From NCBI GenBank assembly GCA_002731875.1, contig PCCY01000030.1, forward strand, positions 1 through 64,000: 64,000 nt of DNA, given 5' to 3'. The translations under genes were made by a program, and so were the position numbers. Each line of letters opens with the position of its first letter. The first letter of the stretch is position 1. The notes under the pieces are model-generated. The model was given only the letters and a program-made list of their open reading frames with translations. It searched no databases and had not been told where the DNA came from. This DNA comes from Roseobacter sp. Its GTDB lineage: Bacteria > Pseudomonadota > Alphaproteobacteria > Rhodobacterales > Rhodobacteraceae. Below are positions 25,674 to 35,231 of the stretch, in pieces.

Positions 25674-27176
25674 TTAAGCCATATCCGGTATCACAACATC
25701 ATCACGGACCGCCCGGGCAACTTCCTCGACCGTGGTCTTGCCTTGCCGAAGTTTATCGACACCATCTGCCAGAATACCGGGCGCTTTAGCACGGGCACGA
25801 TCTTGCAAGGTCGCCTCCGATGCACCCTCGTGGATCAACCTTTCAAGCTCTCGATCAACTTCGATAATTTCGTAGATCGGCAGCCGGCCCTTGAAACCCT
25901 GATTTTGGCAGGCATCGCAGCCGATACCGCGTTGAACCGTTTCGCCGGCTGAAATCGCCCCCGACAACAGGGCGCTTTCGCTTTCGGTAATGACGTGTGG
26001 TGCCGCGCAATCCGGGCAGACGCGACGTACCAAACGTTGCGCAACCAATCCCCGCAGCATCGGGGCCAACAAAAACCGTTCCACACCCATCTCTACTAAT
26101 CTTGAAACCGCACCGATAGCCGTGTTGGTGTGAAGGGTCGAAAGCACAAGGTGGCCTGTCATCGCGCTTTCAACGGCGATCTGTGCGGTTTCGCGATCGC
26201 GAATTTCGCCCACCATCACGACATCGGGATCTTGCCGCAAGATCGCGCGCAGCCCGCGCGCAAATGTCAGGCCGGTCTTGGTGTTGACTTGCATCTGTCC
26301 CACACCATCCATCGAATATTCAATCGGATCTTCGACGGTCATTATATTCCGTGACCGATCGTTCAGCCGCCCAAGTGCTGCGTACAGCGACGTCGTTTTA
26401 CCGGACCCTGTCGGCCCTGTCACCAGTAACAGTCCATCCGGGCGCGCAAGGATGCGTTCAAAGGTTTCGCGATCTCGCGTGCTCATCCCCAGATGGCTGA
26501 TGCCGCGTTGCGTCTGGCTTCGATCCAACAGCCGCAGCACGACCCGTTCACCAAACTGCGACGGAATGGTGGACACGCGCACGTCAAGGTCATACCCCCC
26601 GACGCGCAAGCTGACGCGCCCGTCTTGGGGTTGCCGCTTTTCCGCGATATCCAATTTGCCCATCACCTTGATCCGGCTGACCAGAAGCCCGGCCAAAGCG
26701 CGCTTGGGTTCGATCACCTCGCGCAGGACGCCATCAACCCGGAACCGCACGATCAAACGGCGCTCTTCCGTTTCGATGTGAACGTCCGACGCACCTTCCT
26801 TGACCGCCTCGAGCAAAAGCGCGTTGATCAGCCGGACCACCGGGGCATCGTCATTTTGATCCAGCAGATCGTCGACCGCTGCGGCCGTATCGGCAAGCGC
26901 ATTCAGGTCGTCCCCGGCTGCCGCCTCTGCGGCCTCGGATGCACTGTCGCGGTAAACGCGACCTAACGCGGCCTCGAAAGCTTCGGCTTCGATCGGTACA
27001 AAGACAATGGGTTGATCAGCCCTGCGCTGTGCTTCCATCAACGCGTCGACGGTTGCGCCGGGGCGAAAGTGGCAACCCAATCGGCCATCCGGTGAATCCA
27101 CCATCAAAATAACGCCGTTTGACTTGGCAAAACCGTAGCCGAGGCGCGGAAAGTTTGGTGCGTCGTCGAGGCTCAT
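25674..27176 (-). CDS. gspE: Type II secretion ATPase GspE
   Basis: A 500-residue ATPase: N-terminal domain, then Walker A GPTGSGKTT at 254-262, the Asp box (LRAILRQDPDVVMVGEIRD), Walker B and His box (TGHLVLSTLHTNTA), and the four-cysteine zinc-binding loop (CPDC ... CDAC) near 390-430. It overlaps gspM by 4 bases. It powers pseudopilus assembly from the cytoplasmic face through GspL and GspF. Confidence 0.96.
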   Translation of the reverse strand: MSLDDAPNFPRLGYGFAKSNGVILMVDSPDGRLGCHFRPGATVDALMEAQRRADQPIVFVPIEAEAFEAALGRVYRDSASEAAEAAAGDDLNALADTAAAVDDLLDQNDDAPVVRLINALLLEAVKEGASDVHIETEERRLIVRFRVDGVLREVIEPKRALAGLLVSRIKVMGKLDIAEKRQPQDGRVSLRVGGYDLDVRVSTIPSQFGERVVLRLLDRSQTQRGISHLGMSTRDRETFERILARPDGLLLVTGPTGSGKTTSLYAALGRLNDRSRNIMTVEDPIEYSMDGVGQMQVNTKTGLTFARGLRAILRQDPDVVMVGEIRDRETAQIAVESAMTGHLVLSTLHTNTAIGAVSRLVEMGVERFLLAPMLRGLVAQRLVRRVCPDCAAPHVITESESALLSGAISAGETVQRGIGCDACQNQGFKGRLPIYEIIEVDRELERLIHEGASEATLQDRARAKAPGILADGVDKLRQGKTTVEEVARAVRDDVVIPDMA

Positions 27177-27631
27177 TCCGCGTTCTCCAAGGTCAGGCGT
27201 ACGGCCACGATGCCGGGTGCAGTTCTGCGGTCCAACTCAATCGCGACAAGCGCGATGGCCGCGTCGGATTCCATCTTGGCGACCCAGTTGACAACCGTCT
27301 CATAGGGCGCATCATCCAAAGAGACCCGCACAACCGCGCCTTCTGGCTCAAGCCGCCGCACGAGCACCCCGGCAAGTTCAGCGCTTTCGGTGATGCGGGT
27401 TGCCAGCGGTACCGTGACGACAGCGACGGGTTCCATCTCCGCGGGCCGGTTTCCCAAGTTCTCGGCCGCTTCGATCAAGGTTTGATATTCCCGGATTTCG
27501 GCGCGTGCCATCAGTCGTGCTTCATTCAGCGGTACCCACACAAAACGATATCCGGCGAACAGCGCCACCAGTGGCAGAGCGACAAGCACCAATACCTTTT
27601 CGCGGCGCGACAGACGGTGAAACGCGTTCAT
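27173..27631 (-). CDS. gspM: Type II secretion protein GspM
   Basis: A 152-residue protein with a short cytoplasmic N-terminus (MNAFHRLSRREK), one membrane helix (VLVLVALPLVALFAGYRFVW) and a ferredoxin-like periplasmic domain (VVNWVAKMESDAAIALVAIELDR). This is the GspM layout. It overlaps both gspL and gspE by 4 bases. It pairs with GspL in the inner-membrane platform. Confidence 0.88.
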   Translation of the reverse strand: MNAFHRLSRREKVLVLVALPLVALFAGYRFVWVPLNEARLMARAEIREYQTLIEAAENLGNRPAEMEPVAVVTVPLATRITESAELAGVLVRRLEPEGAVVRVSLDDAPYETVVNWVAKMESDAAIALVAIELDRRTAPGIVAVRLTLENAE

Positions 27632-28833
27632 TCCGGGGCCCCCTTCGTTACAACGAATTCGGCTTCCGCCCCCCCCGCCGAGGCCGTTGCGGCACCGCTG
27701 GTCACCCTGAATCCGCTGGCGCGCAGCAAACCTTCCGCCTGTTGAAGGTCGTCCAGCCCGGGCACTTCAACCAAGATCGTCAACCGCGCGGGGTTGTCGG
27801 CAAAGATCATGCGGCGAAACGTAATCTGGCTATCGACATCGAGCAGGGCTGCGGACAGATCCTCTAGCATCGGGAGGAATGCACCGCCCTTCGGGGGCGT
27901 GTCGACAGGTGCAAGCCGGCGCAGGATAGGTTGAACATCCGAAGTGACAATGATGCCGGGAAGCATGGTATCAATTGCAGCCTGCGCCGCTGCGCGTTCG
28001 CGATCAGCAATCCGCGTCAACGCGACGGTATCCGCGATCACGATACCAAGATGCCCAATCAACCCGAGGGCGGCGATTGACGCGACGCGCTTCAGGTGCC
28101 GCGTCCAATCGGTGGCCTTGGGGGCGAACGCGCCTTGCCTCAGATCAACGCCCAGGTCTTTAGGGTCAGGCTTTGGGGGCTGTGGTGCATACGAACCCGC
28201 GACGATGTTATCAGGCAAGCGATCGCCATAGCTCTTGATCGGCGGCTTACCTGCCTGCTGCCAGATCAGCGGCAACATGGTGACGTCGATGATGAATCCG
28301 ATACCGTCCGAAACGCGCACCAACGCACGCGCCCCGCTCAGCCATACGGCCCAAACGGGGCTGTCATCCACACTGACCGGCGCGGGCAGCGCGAATGTCT
28401 CTGGCAGGACCGGACGATCACCGGCATTTACGGCGGCCTGCATGATGTTTCGATCCACGACCGCAGCAAGCACCTGATCAGGCTTGTCCAGTGTCCGACA
28501 AAGCGCGATGTGAATATCCTCGAGCGGCGCGCTGATCCGATCCTCAAGCGCGAACGGCAATGCAGCACGCTTGGCACGTGTGCCGCGCAACGGCAGGACG
28601 GTGGCCATCAGCGAAACCTGTTCGCCGGGCAAAATTAGCGGCGAAACCTGAGAAGATTCGGCCAGTGCGTCACACAATGAAACAGCAAAATCTGATCGGG
28701 GGTCCGCCGAAAATCGGGGGTTTTGAGACACGCCTTTTGATCCCACCCGATCCGGGTGGATTTCAGCGGTTTGCTGCTCGTTTATGTGCACCTTTTGCAA
28801 GGTTTCATCATTGTGCGAGGGCCGATTTTTCAA
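27628..28833 (-). CDS. gspL: Type II secretion protein GspL
   Basis: A protein of about 401 residues: cytoplasmic actin-like domain (1-230), one membrane helix near AALGLIGHLGIVIAD, and a small periplasmic domain. TTG 28833 is proposed because AAGGA lies 6 bases before it; the open frame runs to 28857 with another TTG. Starts are within about 80 bases of the divergent gspG start, so the two T2SS operons share a promoter region. It binds GspE and GspM. Confidence 0.85.
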   Translation of the reverse strand: MKNRPSHNDETLQKVHINEQQTAEIHPDRVGSKGVSQNPRFSADPRSDFAVSLCDALAESSQVSPLILPGEQVSLMATVLPLRGTRAKRAALPFALEDRISAPLEDIHIALCRTLDKPDQVLAAVVDRNIMQAAVNAGDRPVLPETFALPAPVSVDDSPVWAVWLSGARALVRVSDGIGFIIDVTMLPLIWQQAGKPPIKSYGDRLPDNIVAGSYAPQPPKPDPKDLGVDLRQGAFAPKATDWTRHLKRVASIAALGLIGHLGIVIADTVALTRIADRERAAAQAAIDTMLPGIIVTSDVQPILRRLAPVDTPPKGGAFLPMLEDLSAALLDVDSQITFRRMIFADNPARLTILVEVPGLDDLQQAEGLLRASGFRVTSGAATASAGGAEAEFVVTKGAPE

Positions 28834-28910
28834 TAGAATTCCTTCATTGTGACCCAATAAAATAGGTACGTTTTAAAATGATAAAGAGTTTCGGCGAGGG
28901 CGCAATATCG

Positions 28911-29399
28911 ATGAAGGAAGTTTGTCTTTCGGTACTGAGAAAACGGGCTGCCCGTCATCCAAAACGCCACCCGGAATCAGGTGTCACACTCATCGAAATG
29001 ATGGTGGTGCTGGTTATTATTGCACTGGTTGCCGCGATGATTGTTCCCAATGTCATCGGCCGCCCGAACGAAGCGCGTGTCGCCGTGGCCAAAACCGACA
29101 TCCGGGCGATCGCAAGCGCGCTTGAACTTTACCGTCTGGACAACCGTGCCTATCCCACGACATCGCAAGGTCTGGGTGCCCTGGTGCGCAGGCCAACCTC
29201 CCCGCCCGAGCCATCCAATTGGGTGCAAGGCGGTTATCTCCCCGAAGATCCCACAGACCCATGGGGCAATGCCTATGTTTATCGATCACCGGGAACCACG
29301 TCGAATTTCGATCTGATATCGCTTGGTGCCGACGGGGCAATCGGCGGCACCGGGGTTGATGCCGATATTTCCAACACCAGCACACCGATAGACGGATGA
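28911..29399 (+). CDS. gspG: Type II secretion major pseudopilin GspG
   Basis: A protein of about 162 residues: a basic leader ending ESG, then VTLIEMMVVLVIIALVAAM with Glu5, followed by the GspG signature DNRAYPTTSQGLGALV, PTDPWGNAYVYRSPG and a C-terminal FDLISLGADG calcium-site loop. Leader length depends on the start; ATG 28878 is an alternative and neither has a strong SD. It overlaps gspH by ATGA. It builds the pseudopilus shaft after cleavage by the prepilin peptidase at 18621-19106. Confidence 0.93.
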   Translation: MKEVCLSVLRKRAARHPKRHPESGVTLIEMMVVLVIIALVAAMIVPNVIGRPNEARVAVAKTDIRAIASALELYRLDNRAYPTTSQGLGALVRRPTSPPEPSNWVQGGYLPEDPTDPWGNAYVYRSPGTTSNFDLISLGADGAIGGTGVDADISNTSTPIDG

Positions 29400-29935
29400 C
29401 CGGCATAGGCACTGCACCCCCAAGGCCAGCAAATCGCCGCAAAGACGCGGGGATGACTCTGGTTGAAATATTGGTCGTTCTGGCCATTATCGGCGTCATG
29501 GCCTCTGTTTTGGGGCTAAGCGTTTCTGGGGGTACGCGCAGTGCTGATGTACTTGAGCGGGAGGCGACGCTTTTATCCGCCAGGCTCGAACGCGCGGCCG
29601 ACAGCGCCGCGTTGAACGGGACGCCGGCAGGGTTTACCTGGGATGACAAAAGCTATTCCTTTGTCAGCTTGCAAGATGGTGCCTGGGCCGCGCATCCTGA
29701 CGGCATTCTCGCTGCGCCGCATCTGCTGGACCGCGCCGCAGCGATTTCAGTGTTGGGACAGACGCGCGGCCGGTATCTGATCCGGTCGGATATGTTGCCC
29801 TCAGTCACAGACCCCGCCACCAACAGCCCCGTCCCGTTGCAAATCGCCATCGTCGGGTCAAAAGACACCTGGGAGGTGCGTTTCGATGGTGTTTCGGCGC
29901 GGTCACATAAAAAACCGGATAGATCCCAGCCATGA
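29396..29935 (+). CDS. gspH: Type II secretion minor pseudopilin GspH
   Basis: A 179-residue prepilin with leader ending RKDAG and the helix MTLVEILVVLAIIGVMASVLG, Glu at position 5. The body (ARLERAADSAALNGTPAGF, YLIRSDMLPSV) matches GspH proteins. It overlaps gspG and gspI by ATGA at both ends. It joins the pseudopilus near its tip. Confidence 0.9.
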   Translation: MTGIGTAPPRPANRRKDAGMTLVEILVVLAIIGVMASVLGLSVSGGTRSADVLEREATLLSARLERAADSAALNGTPAGFTWDDKSYSFVSLQDGAWAAHPDGILAAPHLLDRAAAISVLGQTRGRYLIRSDMLPSVTDPATNSPVPLQIAIVGSKDTWEVRFDGVSARSHKKPDRSQP

Positions 29936-30315
29936 ATCGCGCAACCAACAATACCGAGGCCGGATTTACCCTGCTTGAGGTGTTGGTTGCGCTTGCCGTG
30001 CTCGCCGTCGGGGCGGTATCGCTTTTGACCGCGACCCAAACGCATGTCAGCCGCATATCGGATATCGAAAGCCGCACGGTAGCGAGGTGGGTAGCTGATA
30101 ATCGGCTGGCCGCCTTGCGTATCGGAATGCCACAGCCTGATGTCGTTGATATGCTGGGGCGGCAGTGGGGCGTTGTTGTCTCTCGCTTGGAAACCGAAGA
30201 CCCCGATCTGCAAAGGGTTGAAATAGCCGTTGCGCTGTCTCCCGATAATCGTGATCTGTTCAAGCTTACAGGCTTCATCGACAAAGCCGACAACGGTCTG
30301 CAGGTCCCGCAATGA
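29932..30315 (+). CDS. gspI: Type II secretion minor pseudopilin GspI
   Basis: A 127-residue prepilin, leader ending TEAG and helix FTLLEVLVALAVLAVGAVSL with Glu5, then the short GspI domain (TVARWVADNRLAALRIGMPQ). It overlaps its neighbours by ATGA. It is a tip protein with GspJ and GspK, which are encoded on the other arm of the locus. Confidence 0.92.
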   Translation: MNRATNNTEAGFTLLEVLVALAVLAVGAVSLLTATQTHVSRISDIESRTVARWVADNRLAALRIGMPQPDVVDMLGRQWGVVVSRLETEDPDLQRVEIAVALSPDNRDLFKLTGFIDKADNGLQVPQ

Positions 30316-31190
30316 AGTCTCCGTTCCGATTTGTGACCCCCGTTTTCGCGCTATGCATCACCGCTTCACTTGGCATTGCTGCGGGGCCGGTCTTTTGGCA
30401 CATCATGGGACAAACCTCCGACAAAACTGCCGAAGTTTCCTTTGTTGCCACATCCCCATCCGTTGCGCCTGCATCGGTCGATCTTGTGTCAGCGGTCGCG
30501 CTGGCCCCTTTTGGCAGCGCCAAACCGGACCAGCAAGTGACAAAGGCTCCAGAGAAGACAACACTTGATCTGGCGTTGCGCGGCATCCTGCAGCAATCCG
30601 ACCCATCGCTTTCCTTTGCACTGATCGCAACAGACGGTACCACATTGCGATACGCAATTGGCGACAGCATCGCCGGTAAAGCAACGTTGATCGAGATTAA
30701 CGACCGGCACGTGGTTTTGGACGTAGACGGCGTGCGTCAAATTCTGGGTTTCCCGAATGCGGATATCGCTGATCTTTCCGCTGGCGACGTCCCTGCCGGC
30801 CCGACGCCCCTTAGCAATCTAGACCGTTTGCAGGCAGCGCTTTCCGTCGGGTCCGGTTCGATTGAGATTGAGGATCCCCCGCCCCCGGAAACCACCGAAG
30901 AATACATCAGCATGTGGCGCGAGCGCATCATTCGCAATCCCAATCAGGTTTTAGACGAAATTGGTCTGCTTCCGACCGAGAAAGGCTATATCGTCGACGA
31001 AACTCACGATCCGGGCGTAAATCTTGCCGGCCTAAAGGCCGGCGACCTTGTTGCAAGAGTAAATGGGCAGACAGTGGGAAACACAGAAGAAGACCGCAAA
31101 TTTTTCGACGAAGTTGCAGCCTCGGGTGTGGCGCGGCTGGAAGTTGTCAGAGATGATAAGACGTTCGTCTTGTCATTCCCCTTACGATGA
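30312..31190 (+). CDS. gspC: Type II secretion protein GspC
   Basis: A 292-residue protein: one N-terminal membrane helix, a Pro/Ala linker, a homology-region domain (about 75-150, LRGILQQSDPSLSFALIATDG and YAIGDSI), and a C-terminal PDZ-type domain (about 200-290, AGLKAGDLVARVNGQTVGN). GspC links the inner-membrane platform to the secretin GspD, encoded next with an ATGA overlap. It is in the same strand group as gspG-H-I. Confidence 0.88.
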   Translation: MKSPFRFVTPVFALCITASLGIAAGPVFWHIMGQTSDKTAEVSFVATSPSVAPASVDLVSAVALAPFGSAKPDQQVTKAPEKTTLDLALRGILQQSDPSLSFALIATDGTTLRYAIGDSIAGKATLIEINDRHVVLDVDGVRQILGFPNADIADLSAGDVPAGPTPLSNLDRLQAALSVGSGSIEIEDPPPPETTEEYISMWRERIIRNPNQVLDEIGLLPTEKGYIVDETHDPGVNLAGLKAGDLVARVNGQTVGNTEEDRKFFDEVAASGVARLEVVRDDKTFVLSFPLR

Positions 31191-33121
31191 ATAGTCGTCT
31201 GCCCTCCCTCCTCGTGTTTATCATCCTCGGGGCGATCGCCCTGGGTCGTCCTCAGATGGCACTGGCGCAAGAGACATTCGTGATCAATCTGCGCGGCGCT
31301 GAGATCAGCTTGCTGGCGGAACAGGTGTCAGACATCACCGGGCGCACCCTTGTCCTAGATCCGAACCTCACCGGCGAAGTAACTGTTGTTTCGAAACAGC
31401 CGCTTGATCGCGAAGGGGTTTGGGCCCTGTTCCAGTCGATTTTGCGGGTCCGTGGGTTTGCAGCCGTCGAAACAGGGTCTGTGTGGCAAATCGTCCCCGA
31501 ACTTGACGCACGGACCAAGGGCAGCCCGCAAAAGCTTGTCATCCCCGGGAGCCAAGACGTGGTGACCCGGTTGCTGCGGCTGAATCGTTTACCATCGACA
31601 GAAGCGGTCCGGGTTTTGCGACCGTTGATTGACGAGGCTGGATATATCGAAGCGATCGAAGATCCGAACGCGATAGTTATCACAGACACGTTGGCAAACG
31701 TTGACCGCATCGTTGCCATTGCCACCACATTCGATGGCGAGGCAGAGATGGACGCGGAGGTTATACGCTTCACATATGCCGAAGCCGGTACAGTGGCGGC
31801 CGCGATTTCCGAAGTGCTCGGGGCTGCCGGTACAGGGGCAAGGCTGTCGGTTGATGCGAATTCGAATGTATTGTTGGTCCGTGGCACCCAACGGGACATT
31901 TCGCAAATCAGAAGCTTGGCGCGGGCCATGGACACCTCTCCGAGGGTCGCACAAAGCGAAACTGTAAGCACCTCAATCTACCGGCTCCAATTCGGCGAAG
32001 CGTCCATCGTAGCAGATCTGGTACGAAACACCCTGACAGGCTCTACGGACTTAACCAATCCAGTCGCTGCCAGCGTCGGCGAAGACCCGGCCAACCCAGA
32101 TACGCAAACGTTTGCCGCCGGCCCCGAAGCCGCCCCGATTTCACCGGTGTCGGTACAGGCCTCGATCGAGACCAATTCAGTCATTGTGCGCGGTACGCAA
32201 CGGCAACTTGCGGAAGTGTCGCAGCTGATCAAGGCTCTGGATGTGCGACGGCCCCAGGTGATGATCGAAGCCGCGATCGTAGAAGTGTCTGGCGACATCG
32301 CTGAACGGTTGGGGGTGCAGCTTGGCATTGGCGAAAATTCACAGACCGGTGCCATCGCCGCCACGTCTTTTGGCAATGGAGGTGGCGCACTTCAGAATAT
32401 TCTGGTCGCATTAGGTCAAAGCAATGCTGCGGCTCTTTCCACGGGGCTTTCGGTCGGGTTGGCTTCGGATAATTTCGGTGCGCTGATCCAAGCCTTGAAC
32501 ACGTCGACAAGCGCCAACCTGCTCTCCACCCCTTCCGTGACCACCATGGACAACCAATCGGCCACAATCGTGGTTGGCCAAAATGTGCCTTTCCGCACCG
32601 GACGGGTGACCACCGATGGCGGGAATGTCACCGAAGTGATCAAACGCGAAGATGTCGGTATCACCATGGTTGTCAAACCACGCATTACCGCAGGCGGGGT
32701 GGTGCAACTTGAGATTGAACAGGAAGTGTCATCGCTTACCAATCAGGCTGTTACAGGTGCCGCCGACCTTGTGACCAACCGGCGCGTCATCAATACCACC
32801 GTTCTGGCCGAAAACGGCGGTACTGTGGTTCTCGGTGGCCTTATCACTGACGACAGACTGCAAAGTAACCAAAAAGTCCCTGTACTGGGGGATGTTCCAG
32901 TTCTGGGCGGCCTGTTTAAAAGCCGGAACGATAGTCGCAACAAACGCACCCTGTTTGTCTTTTTGCGTCCTACGATCATGCTGACCCGCGCTGACCTGGA
33001 AAAAGCTGCTGAAACGCGCTATCGCCGCGCCCAAAGCGCTGAAACCGCCGTTCAGCCCCGAAGCATTCTGAAGCAGGAAAAGGTCAGAAAGCTACCGCTA
33101 GAGATTGACGGGCTGTACTGA
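31187..33121 (+). CDS. gspD: Type II secretion outer-membrane secretin GspD
   Basis: A 644-residue secretin: signal peptide (ending ALAQE), N0 domain (FVINLRGAEISLLAEQVSDITGRT-like start), N1-N3 repeats, and the C-terminal secretin domain with VPFRTGRVTTDGG and VPVLGDVPVLGGLFKS. It forms the outer-membrane channel. There is no clear pilotin-binding tail. Last of gspG-H-I-C-D. No pilotin gene was seen; the small lipoprotein at 20965-21195 is one candidate, but is short. Confidence 0.95.
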   Translation: MNSRLPSLLVFIILGAIALGRPQMALAQETFVINLRGAEISLLAEQVSDITGRTLVLDPNLTGEVTVVSKQPLDREGVWALFQSILRVRGFAAVETGSVWQIVPELDARTKGSPQKLVIPGSQDVVTRLLRLNRLPSTEAVRVLRPLIDEAGYIEAIEDPNAIVITDTLANVDRIVAIATTFDGEAEMDAEVIRFTYAEAGTVAAAISEVLGAAGTGARLSVDANSNVLLVRGTQRDISQIRSLARAMDTSPRVAQSETVSTSIYRLQFGEASIVADLVRNTLTGSTDLTNPVAASVGEDPANPDTQTFAAGPEAAPISPVSVQASIETNSVIVRGTQRQLAEVSQLIKALDVRRPQVMIEAAIVEVSGDIAERLGVQLGIGENSQTGAIAATSFGNGGGALQNILVALGQSNAAALSTGLSVGLASDNFGALIQALNTSTSANLLSTPSVTTMDNQSATIVVGQNVPFRTGRVTTDGGNVTEVIKREDVGITMVVKPRITAGGVVQLEIEQEVSSLTNQAVTGAADLVTNRRVINTTVLAENGGTVVLGGLITDDRLQSNQKVPVLGDVPVLGGLFKSRNDSRNKRTLFVFLRPTIMLTRADLEKAAETRYRRAQSAETAVQPRSILKQEKVRKLPLEIDGLY

Positions 33122-33298
33122 ACGGTGTGGGCTTAGCGCTTGTTCGCCACGGTAGCATTGAAAGTACGTGCAAGACCCCTTGACGAAGGCGCAGGACTGC
33201 GTGCGGGGATTTAAGTGGGCGATGCTGCCCCAGGTCGATAAGCGATGCCCCCCTGCCCTTCTGGACGCCACGCCGAGGCCCCGTGCGGGTTTTGGGCG

Positions 33299-34585
33299 TT
33301 ATCCTTCCAGAAATGGGACCGGTACACCAAATGTGGTGACAAGCAGCACAAAGTTCAGACCGAGAACAGCAGCCGCCCCGACGTATGACAGCAGCCGCAC
33401 GATCCGCCCGTTAGCGTAGGGCCCCATGACATCCTGTCGAGACGTGAAAATAATCAGCGCGATCATTGGCACCGGCAGTGCAATTGACAGAACGACCTGC
33501 GACATTACCAGCGCATCAGTGGCGTTATAGCCCATAGCCACCACACCAAAGGCTGGCAACATGGTAAGCAATCTGCGCAACCAGATCGGTACCCGGAAGT
33601 GCAGGAAACCCTGCATGATCATCTGCCCGGCCATGGTGCCGACGACCGAGCTGGATATCCCGGAGGTGATCAGCGAAACCAGAAAGACAGAGGCTGCTGC
33701 CGTGCCAAGCAGCGGTGTCAGCAGGACATAAGCTGTCTCGATTTCAGCAACGCCGCTGTGACCCTGATTGAATGCACTGGCCGCCATGATTACCATCGCC
33801 ATATTGACCATGCCCGCGACCGCAAGCGCCACGACGACCTCGATATTGGAATAACGCAGCACTCTGCGGCGGTCATCTTCATGCCGGATCGCGACACGAT
33901 TTTGGGTCAGGCCGGAATGCAGAAATATCGCATGCGGCATCACGGTAGCGCCGATGATACCGACCGCGATGGCCAATGCAGATCCGTTCGGCAACACCGG
34001 GGTAACCAGCCCCCTTGCAGCCGAACCCCAATCCACCGGTGCAATCAAAAGCTCGACAAGATAGCTGAGCCCGATGATTGCGACCATCGTGCCGATGATA
34101 AGCTCCATCGTGCGAAAGCCGTAACGCTCGAAAATCAAGATCCCATAAGTAACGATCGCCGTCACGGCCATACCCCAGATCAGGGGCAAATCGAAAAGCA
34201 GCGAAAGCCCGATAGCACCGCCGAGAAACTCGGCAAGGTCCGTGGCCATGGCAGCGACTTCGCTGACCGCCCACATTCCCCACACAACGGGCGTGGGAAA
34301 CTGATCCCGCGACAGTTCGGCCAGGTTCTTTCCGGTCACGATCCCTAAACGCGCTGACAGCGCTTGGAACAGCATGGCGATGAGATTGGCCATCAGCACC
34401 ACCCAGAGCAGCTGATATCCGTATCCCGCGCCCGCTTGGATGTTGGTGGCATAGTTGCCCGGATCCATATACGCGATCGACGCGATGACCGCGGGGCCCA
34501 CGAACAGGAAACGGCTGAATGGGCTGCGATGCTCGCCGGAGAGGACATCGGCCATGCTCTTTCTGGTGCGCTCGCTACTTGTCAT
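33299..34585 (-). CDS. mntH: NRAMP-family Mn(II)/divalent metal importer
   Basis: A 428-residue, 11-helix NRAMP transporter with the metal-binding motifs DPGN (41-44) in TM1 and MPH (216-218) in TM6. It imports manganese, driven by protons. The gene diverges from mntR, and an MntR-box-like palindrome at 34612-34627 sits about 27 bases from its start, so manganese-loaded MntR should repress it. Confidence 0.95.
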   Translation of the reverse strand: MTSSERTRKSMADVLSGEHRSPFSRFLFVGPAVIASIAYMDPGNYATNIQAGAGYGYQLLWVVLMANLIAMLFQALSARLGIVTGKNLAELSRDQFPTPVVWGMWAVSEVAAMATDLAEFLGGAIGLSLLFDLPLIWGMAVTAIVTYGILIFERYGFRTMELIIGTMVAIIGLSYLVELLIAPVDWGSAARGLVTPVLPNGSALAIAVGIIGATVMPHAIFLHSGLTQNRVAIRHEDDRRRVLRYSNIEVVVALAVAGMVNMAMVIMAASAFNQGHSGVAEIETAYVLLTPLLGTAAASVFLVSLITSGISSSVVGTMAGQMIMQGFLHFRVPIWLRRLLTMLPAFGVVAMGYNATDALVMSQVVLSIALPVPMIALIIFTSRQDVMGPYANGRIVRLLSYVGAAAVLGLNFVLLVTTFGVPVPFLEG

Positions 34586-34611
34586 CGGGTCCCTGTCCTT
34601 TCACTGCAAGA

Positions 34612-34627
34612 TATAGCCTTGGCTATA
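34612..34627. promoter_or_regulatory. MntR-box-like operator, perfect palindrome
   Basis: TATAGCC-TT-GGCTATA is a perfect inverted repeat lying between mntH and mntR. It closely resembles the enterobacterial MntR box core (ATAGCCTTTGCTAT, from memory). This supports manganese-dependent repression of mntH by the adjacent regulator. Confidence 0.8.
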
Positions 34628-34772
34628 CTTATGGCAATAGGCTTGATTGCTGTTATTTGTGGTCACCCAATAACCGGTTGGTTTCTTCTGGATGAGTTAT
34701 TATCCTTGGCTTCAAAGTGTTACCGTCATGACAATTCTGCTATGCTCGACATTGAAGAAACCGGAGAGGCCA

Positions 34773-35231
34773 ATGAATGAACCGAAGGCATCTGCAATTC
34801 AGGTTCCGCCCGCTGAACAGGCTGGCAGGTTCGCCCGCGCGCGCGAAGTTCAATCGCGTGCATTGTTGGAAGACTATGTTGAGCTGATCGGCGATCTTAT
34901 TACTGCGCATGGCGAAGCGCGGGTTGCAGATATTGCAGAGCGAATGGGCGTGGCCCACCCCACCGCGACCAAAACCGTCGCTCGGTTAAAACGCGAAGGG
35001 TTGGCTACGTCGCGCCCTTACCGTGGTGTGTTTCTGACTGACGAAGGAGCGAAACTCGCGGAACGCGTGCGGGACCGCCACAGGACAGTTGTCGATTTGC
35101 TCGTCGCTCTTGGCGTTCCTGCTGACTATGCCGAACGCGACGCCGAAGGGATTGAGCATCACGTATCGCAGCGGACATTGCGGGCATTTGAAGCGTTTCT
35201 GAAGAAGAGCCAGACAGACTTAAGATCGTAG
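34773..35231 (+). CDS. mntR: DtxR-family manganese-dependent regulator MntR
   Basis: A 152-residue protein: winged helix (about 30-95, VADIAERMGVAHPTATKTVARLKREGL) and a dimerisation/metal domain (RDRHRTVVDLLVALGV, DAEGIEHHVS) lacking the SH3 domain of DtxR, as in MntR. The ATG at 34773 follows GGAGAG. The open frame starts earlier at 34692 without a signal. It represses mntH when manganese is plentiful. Confidence 0.92.
   Translation: MNEPKASAIQVPPAEQAGRFARAREVQSRALLEDYVELIGDLITAHGEARVADIAERMGVAHPTATKTVARLKREGLATSRPYRGVFLTDEGAKLAERVRDRHRTVVDLLVALGVPADYAERDAEGIEHHVSQRTLRAFEAFLKKSQTDLRS

Noticed and set aside
31252-31971. Minus-strand frame of 239 codons
   Set aside because: Antisense to gspD, rich in Ser/Thr/Arg, no recognisable domain.
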